A DNA stretch of 64,000 nt from Bolinopsis microptera. Its lineage: Eukaryota; Ctenophora; Tentaculata; Lobata; Bolinopsidae. The stretch spans positions 3,438,001 to 3,502,000 of the forward strand of contig NC_087082.1 in the NCBI RefSeq assembly GCF_026151205.1, written 5' to 3'. Made by a program: the position numbers and the translations under genes. This document shows, piece by piece, positions 44,901 to 56,900 of the stretch. Numbering within the stretch: the stretch's first letter is position 1; the number at the start of each line of letters is the position of its first letter. The notes beneath the pieces were generated by a model. It saw nothing but the letters and a program-made list of their open reading frames with translations, made no database searches and had not been told where the DNA came from.

Positions 44901-47900
44901 GGTGGTCACTGGAGAAGAATGGAAAAGCACTGATCCTACAATGGAGCAGAAGACGAGAAGATGTCAGGGATAAGATTGAGGGGGAGAAGCGGCCGGCCTA
45001 CAAGGGTTACCAAACACCACAGGATGACTCTTCCATCACCTTTAAGGCATTGTACAGTTATATTGTAGTGGACACAGACCTAAAGAACATCAAATATAAT
45101 TTCGCATATGCGAATTGTAAAGATTTTGCCATGATTGTTTTTGACAAGATCGCCAAAAACAAAGCCTGGAACTATGTTATGTGAGTCATGTACTATTGTC
45201 AGTATTCCGATCTTTTTATTGCACATTGGGTCGAAGCAGGATTATTCATTATGTTAATTGTATTGAGTTCATTCATCAACCTTATTTAAAAAAATGAAAA
45301 ATACAGTCCTGATTATCTTAAGTACGGCTAAAAGAGCCAAATTAGGCCAAACAACAAAATCAGGGCAAATAAGGTACATTCTTTTTGTAAATTTAAGTTT
45401 ACATGTACACAAGAATGGCAACATCGCAGTTAAGGTATTATACTTTTCAGTTTATATACTCACCATCTGGAATTTTCCCTTGTTGAGCAGACTAGAAGTG
45501 GCAAAAGCAGTGGCACAGCTAGCACAGATAGCAAGATAAGTGTTCATTAAGATACGTCCTTGTAGGGTCACATCGTTGTAGAACCCGGCTCCTGGTTTGA
45601 AACAGAAAACATTAGTTTAAAATTGTATTTCACAATATGGCTGGTTTTGAAAAGTATTGGGATAGAAAGATAAATGATCTGATCTTGAAACTTTCAATCG
45701 TATTCGCGGTAAGTATAAATGGAGCATGGATCGTTACACGGAGTGTCATGGCGGCGGTGAGCCATAATACTTTCTAAACTAGTCTTAAACTTAAAGAGGC
45801 AGCAAAGGCATTATCAGTTATCTACTCCTACATTGCTCACATAACTTGCTCACATTGCTCATAAATATAGTTATGATCGCTCTGAACTCTAGTGCAAATC
45901 ACATTGTGTATATATTGAGAAACACTAGACTGAGTGAGTTATGAGTATACAAAGAGACATTTGAGAAGACTAGCGGGATTTCTGGTAACGAGTATTCAAA
46001 CTATGAGCAGAATTTTAATACCCTTAAGGCCAATAAATTTGGTTCACAATAATTGTTGGTTACAAAGATGTTGGTACTTGGTTACCATAATTTGAGTCAC
46101 AAATTTTGCACATTTTTAGTCTGCAACAATTTTAGTCACATTTTTTGACTTTTTGAGACCATTTTCCATTCCATTTATTTGATTTTTCCATTATTTAGCT
46201 GGTTTTAAAAAATGTTTCGCACATAAAGTCATAGTCATGCTTTAACGGTTTGTTATAAAATATAGCAGCGATTTTAAAGGCTACATTCTAGAAGGGGTCG
46301 TTTCACATAATCACTTTAATGAGTTAAAATAGATGCAGATTAGGCTATCCATTATCGGTATGAAATCTTTTATCTAGATAAACAGATAAAAATTTAGGTT
46401 TTATCTAGATAAAACCGATAAAACCGATAATTTTTCTGCTGAAGGCCAAAGCCAAAATGTTTTCCAAATTTCACAAAAACTGATTGTCGACTTTTATTAC
46501 TGTTTACCAGTAATCTTGCTAAAGTACAATTTCCTTTCTTTTGAAAATATTAGAGCATCAGTTTTCTTCTCCGGGGAACAATAGTGTACCAGTTCTCTTC
46601 AATACAGTAGACCAACGGTTTGTCTTCTCCTAAGAACAGTAGTGTACCAGTTCTCTTCAAAACAGTAGATCACCGGTTTCCTTCTCCTAAAAACAGTAGT
46701 GTACCAGTTCTCTTCAAAACAGTAGACCAAGGGTTTCCTTCTCCTGATAACAGTAACGCACTAGTTCTCTTCAAAACAGTAGACCACCGGTTTCCTTCTC
46801 CTGAGAACAGTAACGCACTAGTTCTCTTCAAAACAGTAGACCACCGGTTTCCTTCTCCTGAAAACAGTAGTGCAACAGTTCTCTTCAAAACAGTAGACCA
46901 CTGGTATCCTTCTCCTGAGAACAGTAACGCACTAGTTCTCTTCAAAACATTAGACCACCGGTTTCCTTCTCCTGAGAACAGTAACGCACTAGTTCTCTTC
47001 AAAACAGTAGACCACCGGTTTCCTTCTCCTGAGAACAGTAGTGCACCAGTTCTTTTCAAAACAGTAGACCAAGGGTTTCCTTCTCCTGAGAACAGTAACG
47101 CACTAGTTCTCTTCAAAACAGTAGACCACCGGTTTCCTTCTCCTGAGAACAGTAACGCACTAGTTCTCTTCAAAACAGTAGATCACCGGTTTCCTTCTCC
47201 TGAGAACAGTAGTGCACCAGTTCTCTTCAAAACATTAGACCACCGGTTTTCTTCTCCTGAGAACAGTAGTGACTAGTGCACCAGTTCTCTTCAAAACAGT
47301 AGACCACCGGTTTCCTTCTCCTGAGAACAGTAGTGCACCAGTTCTCTTCAAAACATTAGACCACCGGTTTCCTTCTCCTGAGAACAATAGTGCACCAGTT
47401 CTCTTCAAAACAGTAGACCACCGGTATCCTTCTCTTGAGAACAGTAGTGCAACAAATACCAATTCTCCTCGAAACAGTAAAACATTTAAAGTGATTCAGT
47501 GAACCGTTTCCTTATCCTGTGGATAACTTGGAGCAACAGATTCCTTCTCCTGAAGACAATGTTTCACGCCTAGAACACTTACGGAATTTAATTGAGTGCC
47601 CTGCCGCCTGCCGGTATTTTTGACTCTTGTTAACAGTAACATGCTCGTTCCTGTCTCCAGAATGGTTCAAGTAAGGTAGAACGCCAGCACCCTAGCCTCA
47701 AGATAACAATGTCAATAACTTTCTCTAGACTTCTACAGTTCTACAGTTCTACAGTTCCATTATAGGTATACAAATGTAAATAAACCTCTTAAGCTCACAT
47801 TTAAGTAAACTACCTCTTCTATCATACTATAAAACGTTTGGGACTGTTTCTTGGATTACTTGGGAAGGCAAAAAACACTAATATTTCTTTAAAATTTTAC

Positions 47901-50900
47901 GGTATTGTGGCAGTTTTTTCGGTAATTTCTAGTGAATTTTTATACCGATAAAAATATGTTTTATCTAGATAAACAGATAACCCTTTTTAACGAATTATCG
48001 GAGATAATTATCGGTAACGATTATCGGAGTGGATAGCCTAATGCAGATACTGCCTGATGGGAAAAAGAAGTAAAAGAATGTGAAAGCATAAAAGCAGTGG
48101 ATTACACGTGTAATAGTCAAACTTCAAAATGGGTCAGCAGTAGGAACGGTGATGTCATTATATTAATTATAAACAATGTAAGCTCAATAATATTCATGTC
48201 ATATATGGGTACACGTACTCAAGTTCGACAGTACGCACTCTAGTTCGACACACACTGTAGTTCGACAAACCCTAAGGTTCGACTCTGTCGAACTAAAGTG
48301 CGCTACCTGGACTCAAGTTTGACACGTACTAAAGTTCGACAAAAAACTTAGACTGTCGAACTAGAGTTTTGAAATCTCCGATCTCAAGCAACGATCTTTT
48401 ACGAGCTTTAAATCTATTCGTTTGTTTGTTTTCCACTTGTCTCATGTTGTTCAACTATGTGTGAATGTAATCTCTATAATCCATATCTATGAACATTTAA
48501 TTGACCTCCGACTCAATTGTTAGTTAGCAGAATTGTAGACTAAAAGACAATCGTGGTAACTCGTACTCCTTTTTATAGATCTAGATTGTAGAGTACGCTA
48601 TATAAATATCTACCACATACCACACTTTATATTATCACAAACGACTAGTAACCGAGTACCGGTTTAGAGATTTGGCTGCTGAACCGGAAACAGTCGGATA
48701 TCAATCTATTTTCCTGTAAGACCAGAACCGAGTGGCAAACAGGAAATTTAAAACTATACTGAAAGGTTCTGGAATTTCTAACCGCTGGTTGCTAGAATGC
48801 TAGATGTCAGAAAATTGTTTTATCTGCCATTGAACCGGGAACCCCGTGATCCTATGATGAGGATCCGGCGATAGCCGTCGAATTACAAGAAGAAATTATT
48901 TGTCGAACTAAAGTACACTACCTGGACTCTAGTTCGACACGTACCGAAGTTCGACAGGGATGATATCTGGTGAACTTAAATTGTCGCACTATAGTGCGTC
49001 TCGAACTAGAGTACGTAAATCATATATTATGCTCTACTGAAATTTTGGTCTGCTTTTAAATTAGTCGCCGAAAAATTTAGTCTCAATAAATTTGGTTTAC
49101 AAAAATGTTAGTCCAAATTTTGACTAAATTTATGATGGACTAAATTTGTCGTTCTTAAGGTATACATGATAACTCATCTCGCTTGTTGCTGATCATATTT
49201 AATGTATATTAGAAACAACAATATAATAATTTTAATTCCATGAGTTTGTTTTATTACGTAGTCTAACATTGTCATATTGTGAACATGACTTAGTCTGAAT
49301 TGAGTCTTGGTGTGTGATTATTGTTGATGTGTGATTCTATTGTTTAGTCTTACAGTCTCAGGTTCTCCTCATTGCTATGTATGAGACGTGGCAGTGTAAG
49401 ATTATTAAACTTATGATCACTGCATGATCAGTCACGTAACTCACCATTAAAACTAGGCCAGAACATCCACAGAACAATAGTCCCGATCATCGCACCCATA
49501 TCGCTAAAGTAGGTGGTAACACGATGAGCATCCGGCAAGTCCTTAGCTTTAACCCCCATTCCAATTACCACGGCAATACCAAAGTAAGCTCCAAAACAGT
49601 GGACCACCAAACTGCCTCCAGCGTCTTTAACGTGAATGTAATCGAGCACTGAAATGAGGAGACGTTCTTCAAATTATATTCTAGTTGAGTATATTTCTAA
49701 CCAGAGAAAAGTTAATCTTTTTACAAGAACTGCAGATAGTCAATGATATGCTTCTAAAAGTTATATTTTGTTTTAGATTTATACTGACCGATGTGTTCGT
49801 TGATGAGCATCATAAGAGGCTCAATAATGCAAACTAGCACGATCTGAGAGGGGGTGGTAAACCCGATGAATGCACCAAAAGAGATGAGGACCGCAGCCGT
49901 TACGTAACATCCCGTTACCTGGGGAGTGTAATTTGTAAAGATTTATTAGAGATCATACCGTGTACAGTAAGAATAGAATATAATGTAATTAATGTAGCAC
50001 CTGAAATCAGCATGCTTATGACTGTGAAATAAGTGCAGATTTCTATCTTTATTGCATTTATACAGGTCATCTTAAATCTGGGTATCACTGCAAATAATAC
50101 AGACATTTTATGAACAATACAAAATAATTTAACAAACCATTTCGTCAAGGTTGATTTGCGTTTTGTGGAATTCTCCTTTGAAGATGGCATTGACAATGGC
50201 TTTGGCCACGTTTACCCAAAGAAAACAGAAACCACAAATGAAGAAGTTCATTCCAACACCTCCCCAAACGTAATATTTACTGAAATATTTTCATTGTGAA
50301 ACATAATCAGCGAGATGGGTATGCATTTTATCGAAATTAACAAGCAACTTTTTTATGTATATGGATGGATTAGCGACGTACTGAGCTGAATAATGAATAA
50401 ATTCAAAACTCGTCAGTTCTGCCAGTCTTAATAATGATCAATTATATGATGGAATAAAGAAGCTAAATCTGGCGATATAATTTTACTTATTTGTGTTTAA
50501 CAACTCATGTTTGTGTGCACCTGAAGACGTATAGGAATCCGAAGCCCATAACGCACATAGCAGCAGCGTCCATGTACATAGAATAAGAGACATTTCCACT
50601 AGCCCAGGTATTCTCCACCGCTGTTCGTACATCATTGTCTCCTACTTTGGTGATGGTATCGACACCTGACGGTCAAAGTCAAAGATAAGTGATAGATGCG
50701 ATGTTAGGGCAGTGGCAACTACCCCAGATAAAAGTTAAAAGAAATAAGTAGCCATGACAGAGTAAGCGAGTTGGTTATTGTGTTAAGGGTGACCCTAATC
50801 AAACGAGAAGCCGGAGAAGGTTACGGAGTAAATGTTTGCTGTTGCCGTATATATCTAGGAGAGCACATCACGCATCGTGGTATGTGGTATGGTGTTATAT

Positions 50901-53900
50901 TCAAGTATTAATATCGTGGTATGCGAGGGGTCTTTAGTTCGAACTATATACCTACTAGATAGACGGCAAGAATTTGATAAGTGATCTAGTTTCGAACCGC
51001 ATGTCACGCTTTAAATATGCATTCTTTATCACCCCTGGAATTTAATTTCCTATTCTAGTTTACGATATTATTGCAGTTTATTTTTATGTTATATTATATT
51101 TAATAAACCGGTTTCAAAGTCCTTATGGGTCATTGGGTGGCCCTCGGGTCTTTAAAACAAACGTGTCCGAGGAGCATTAGTTCCAAAATTTTTTGGCAAA
51201 TAAAGCACCCTTGACACTGCGACAGTTTACTATATTTCTCAGTCAGGTAACTGAAATGTACGCTGTGATACCATTATATATTAAATTAAAGTTTAATTGA
51301 AAGATTGATATGAAAAGTTTTGGTAGTAACGGCCGTTTACAAAGAGCAAAGGAGTGGTTCACCTTAAAGTGATAATTGCAACACCCTAGGTTGATTGAGA
51401 TCCCGCAACAATAGGTGGTCTTTTTTTGAGAAAGTTTAATTCACGCGTTGAACTTTGAAGAAAGGGGCTTAGATCACGGAGGTTTTAGATAGGATTAGTA
51501 AGGTGTCCAGGCTGTGTTTGGTTAGACATTGAGACAATGGTGGCCTTTGTTGTAGATTCGCACCTTTTGGAAGATGTTTAATTGTTCATTACTATACTTC
51601 TGTAAGCAGTCACTACTTGCTTCAGATTCGTAGATTATTGGTATTTTATTTCATCCCTCGCCGACCGTCCTTATATCAGGCCCAAATCCACTATAGTTCA
51701 TTCTCGCTCTACCTGAGCCCGATTGTTGTTGACACGAACCCACTCGTGTTGGATTAACCCGTGTTAACCCTGGCTACAACACAGCCTATTCCTGCTCTCC
51801 TGAGTTAACCAATGTTGACTCTCCCTACGCTTAAGCCAGACTGCTCATGTCCTCCGCACAGTTCCACTAACTACAGTCCACTATAATGCTCTCTCCAGGA
51901 CCCTAACGTAACAGGTCCTGGCTCCAAAGTATCCTACATCAATGGCCCTCGATTCGGACAAACTCAATCTCCTTTTGCCAGCTCCAGCCCCCAGATATAA
52001 ATAATGCCGCGTGCGTGTTTTCACTCGACATCTGCAGACACCCAAGCTCACGTGCCCCTGCTCACACCTTAGCAGCTGTTCTTCTCTCACAAAGCCCTCC
52101 CTCTGTATCATCGTTCCAGGGTGCAGGTGTTATAACTCCCATCTTTAAGAAGCTATCTTTAATCATCTATCTTTCACAAAGCTTTTTCTCTATTTCATTG
52201 TTTCTCCTCTAGGGTGAAATATTTCTCGTCTGCCCAGGTGAGGTTCCACCCATAGTCTCCATTGTCTTCTCTTTCCCTAACTTTACGATGTCAGCGGCCT
52301 AAACTCTGATGTCGAACTGCTGATTATAGTCATCTCCTAGCTCCTCCAACTATAATACAATAATATAATAATCACGGCTTACACTTCATTTGTCTTTTTT
52401 AGGTTTGAACAGTGGTTTAAAACATTTTGGATTCAGCAGCTCTTAATAGAATGCTTTTACAACCTGATAAGTTCTCAAACATTCCGTTCCTCTCCAACAT
52501 CTCTTTATTTTTATTTTGCTGTGCATCTATCTTGTTCACTGTCGTTCCTCTTGATTATCACGTGTCTTTACTCTACCACCATGTCTCTGCTTCCGGTCTC
52601 CACTCATTAACATGTTGGACAGTCTCCTGTATTATCGTACTGTCTTTCCCTCCAGCTCTCCATATTTGTTTCTTTCTGTCTCTCTTTAATGTCTTCACTT
52701 ATCTCCTTCCAATGTCTCCTTGTGTCTTCTTTTAGTGTATCACATGCATCTTCTGAAACGATAATTACAAGTGTCTCCTTCTAATGCCTCCATATGTCAT
52801 TTTCTAATGCTAGCATGTGTCTCCTTCAAATGTGTGTCTCCTTCTGTCTCGTCTCCATGCCTCTGTTTCAATTTGTTCACGCGTCTTTTTCCCAGATTTA
52901 TCCGTCTTCCATTTTATTTCTTCTGTAGGCAACTTTACATTTTCATGTTCGTGTCTTTTATCTGTCTTCTTTTTCCATTCACCTTAATCTGTAAGTTTCT
53001 TTTTCCTTTTAGTTCCCGTTTTCTTCTTTTTTCGTCCATCTTCTCCAAGCTATTTATCTTCCATTGTAGTTTCCCTACTATTACAGATCTTGTATTTTCT
53101 AACATCTTTATCTTTTCTTCTAAAATACTGATCTGTTCCGATTTCAGGTAGTCTCTTCTATCCCTTATCTCCTCCATTGCGGTATACATACCCGTCCATC
53201 TTGCATCCATTCCCCTTTTTTTCACCTCTGTTACCTCCATGTTCAATCTCAATCGAAACCACTCCTCTTTCTTTTGTTCCATTTCGTCCTCGTGTTTTAA
53301 TTCCTTTACTCTCCAAGACTCTGCTTCTTCTTCTCCTTCCGAGCTACTGGTATCCAATGAGCTATCTGAGCTGTTTTCCGAGATGCTTTCTGTTTCCGAT
53401 TGATTCTCCTCTTATCCCATTATCGCCTTTCTATCTCTGCGTGCCACACTAACTTTTACTCTTTCCATGCTGAATTAGACGATATTAATTGATGTTTTTT
53501 TTTCTTATATCTCTTATCTTCATTAGTTCTTATCATTTATCTTATCTCACTCACAACTGCCATTCTGGCTTATTTCATTCTGAATTTCCCCCTTTCCAAT
53601 AATTACTTACCTAAACTAATTAAACTGCAATTTTGTACCATGTTTAGTTACTGTTTAGATCTACTTCCTTTTTGGTATCTCCCTGGTGATGACCCTCCCC
53701 TTCCGCTGTTACGAGGGCGACACATTATATAACTGCTTACCGTAAGTTCTTAAACTTTATAAACTGTATTTATTTACTCAAATCCTTTTCTGTGTAGTTT
53801 AAATTTACCATATACTCTACAGTCTACAAAGCTTAAATTTATTCTATACTTAAATTTAGATATACACTTATTTATTTTATAGGGCTACCCGGACTTGTTT

Positions 53901-56900
53901 TCAAACGCTTTCTCAAAACGGGTGTGGCCCCTGACCCCGCAACTACTCCTTCTCCTCCTGCTCTACCTGCTCCACCTCAACCTGCAACCGGTATGTAACA
54001 TCTATAGTAACCATTTTCTATTTAAACTTACATATTTTTATCTCTTTTCCTAGAGCTGATTCTAAATACGCTTATCCTAAACTGTAAGATTTTACTTTGT
54101 TATTTCTCCTTACATTTTATCTTTTATCAGAGTTCTGAATACGACCTCGCCCACCCCTCATCTCACGTCCTCACCTGTTCCCGCCCCTCCCAGTTGCTCT
54201 TCTGTCGAACTGCAGATATATAGAGGGGTTTTTCTACATTATTAATATCTATTTTTTCTTGTATTGGTTTTAAATTGCATGAACATTTGCTGCAAAAATG
54301 TTTCACCTTTTGGTTTAACATTTTCGGGCCCAACTTTTAAATGTATTTTATTTAAATTAAAACCTTAGTATAGATCAGGGTAAATGATTTGGTAGGATCT
54401 TGGATGCCTAGGACGAGGCATGTTGTTACTGGGAATCAGCGAGGACTGATTCAGGTCACCAAGGTTAAGTTAAGGATAGGTCAGGTACGGTCAACGCATG
54501 TTGACCGTACTCCGTCGTATTTTAATGAGAAGAATTGTATTTTGGGGCGTTTTTAGGCGATATAAGTCTGGTCAATAGGGATTTATAATCTTGGATTATT
54601 GTCTGGGCAATGTCGGGTGGGGTTTGTTCTATAGAAGGATGATACCACGGACAGGACATTATATAAAGTCCGGTGAAATGGGCACAAAGAGATTGAGTTT
54701 GCCCGATTCGATAGAGGGTCACCGTTGATACCGGACTATCAGAGACCAGGACCAGTTTTGGTTGGACCCTGGTGAGCACGGAGGGTACATATCGTTACTA
54801 GGAATCAACAAGGAATCAAGGATTCCCCCTGCCTCCACAGCGTACAGAACCTTTTAAAATCGTTGTTTTGTTGATGTTCATTATATCTCTACGTACTTTT
54901 GTTTGCTTTAACACCCAAGACTTTGTTTAAACTACAATTTACTTTACAAAATTCCTAATTTACGCATTTCCTAATTAACACATTCCTAATTTACACATTT
55001 CTCCCAGAATTAAGTAAAGTTGTTCCTTTTTAGACCCCTCTTGTGGGCCATCTGTTCGCTGTCACTTCCTATTATGTTCCCTTGTCTATTCATCTATTAT
55101 ATAAGGCTTGACTTAATTATCCGTCTTAATTATGTCTGACTCTAGTTCTGTACAACTTCCCGAAATTAGTTCGTCCAGTGATCCTCCCCCTCCTCCTCCA
55201 CGTGTAATTTTAAGTTTGATCATTCGTCGTCGTGTTCTCCTTCCCACTCCACCTGTTGTCCCGGCCAGAGAAAAACGGCGGGATTGGATAGCGGGGAAAG
55301 TAAATCGGATTCTGGGGAAGAATCCGGATTGAATACCCCTACTAGAAAGAGTGGAAGAGAGACACCCCCACAATTGGAAGGGTTAGGGTTTACTGAACTG
55401 CGAACCCCTCCCAGAAGTCAAGGAGATCTAACACCAACAGAATTAAAGGGGAGAGGAATGACGACTCCTCCAGTTAAACCTAATTTTGAGAAGCCAATAG
55501 GAGCAAGTACACCAAAACCCTCGGCTCTGATAGCGGATCTAAGAAGAGTGGAAGGGGAAATGAGAGAAAAATGTGTAAATCTGAAGGATAGGATCGAGGG
55601 CATGGACAAAGACTTGGAAAGTTTAGGTGATCGTATGGTTCAGGGTGTGAGGCAGGGGGAAACTAGAAGGTCGGAAAGAAATAAAGGTAGAAAGGTAAAT
55701 TACCAAGCTGAAAGAAATCCTGACGGGCCTTAGACAAAAAGGGGAGATTGGTTACATTTTAGATTAAATAATTAGAAAGGAAATAACAAGAAAATCACCA
55801 GATAGGAGATGATAACTATGGAGATATTGGAGTGGTTAGTTTTGATGATAACAGTGGTGACAGGGATGATAGTTTATATGAGAAAGGAGGAAAGGAGACA
55901 GGAATCGGGACAGCAGACTGGGGACCTGGAGGGAAGGGTAGTGGAAGAGAACAGAAGGAGGTGGGGAGGATTAGAAGAAGAAACGGAGGAAGAAAGGGAG
56001 AAAAGGGAGGCAGAAGAACTTAAAAGAAGAGAAGAAGAAGAACTACATGAAAGTCAGGAGGAAGCGGCAAAAGAATGGGACAGGCTAGTAAAAGAGGAGA
56101 AAGGTAGGGTGGAGAAAATGGAAGAAGAAGAAAAGAGGGCGAAAGAAGAAAGAAGAAAGGGAGAATGGGTCAAGATGGAAAGGAAGGTGTGGTGTTTTCG
56201 GTGTGAAAGGTATGGACACATGTCAAAGGATTGCAGGAAGGAGAAAAGGTGTTATAATTATAAGTCTAGGGGTCACGAGGCGAGGGACTGTTATCGGTGA
56301 GGAGGGGAAAGAGGGGTGATTTTAGATTTTCAATGATGATTTTTAAGGGGAGAGGGGGAAGTTTTGTTTTTAAAAGGGGGGAGTATCAAAGGTTGTCAGG
56401 GATGATAACTCGGGATGATAATTTATTATCTTGTGACCTTCGTTATCTCGCTCGTTTCCGTTGTTCGTACCCTAAATTACAACAAATAATGAACGAATCT
56501 GAAGCAACGGTGACTGCTTTGAGCGCTGCTTGGGCAGCGCACAAACGGCTATCTGATCAGTACAAAGATGAGGAACCCTTCGACATCTACGATCTTCTCC
56601 TCTTTCACAAATTCTTCAACGATCTCTACAATCGAAAGTGTGGCGTGAACAATCACTCCAAGGATGATGGCACTTCTACTCCTACGTCCAATGATTCGCA
56701 ACCTATCAAGGAATTGGTCGATGAACTGAATTGCGACTTTACCTTACAGGAGATCAAAGATGCGACTAAAAAACTCCAAAACAATAAGAGTGTGTCCGAT
56801 GACCTGATATCCAACGAGATGTTGAAAAACTCCAATGAGACACTTCAACTCGGCGTGGTAAAACTCTTTAATGCCTGCCTCCAGCATGGAACTTACCCCT

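Noticed and set aside
46620-47502. Long open frames on both strands in the tandem array
   Set aside because: The unit is 57 bp with no stop in these frames, so openness follows from repetition. No start context, splice sites or recognised domain.
54522-54779. 86-codon minus-strand frame in Rh intron 1
   Set aside because: Begins with GTG, no motif, isolated; may be a repeat remnant.
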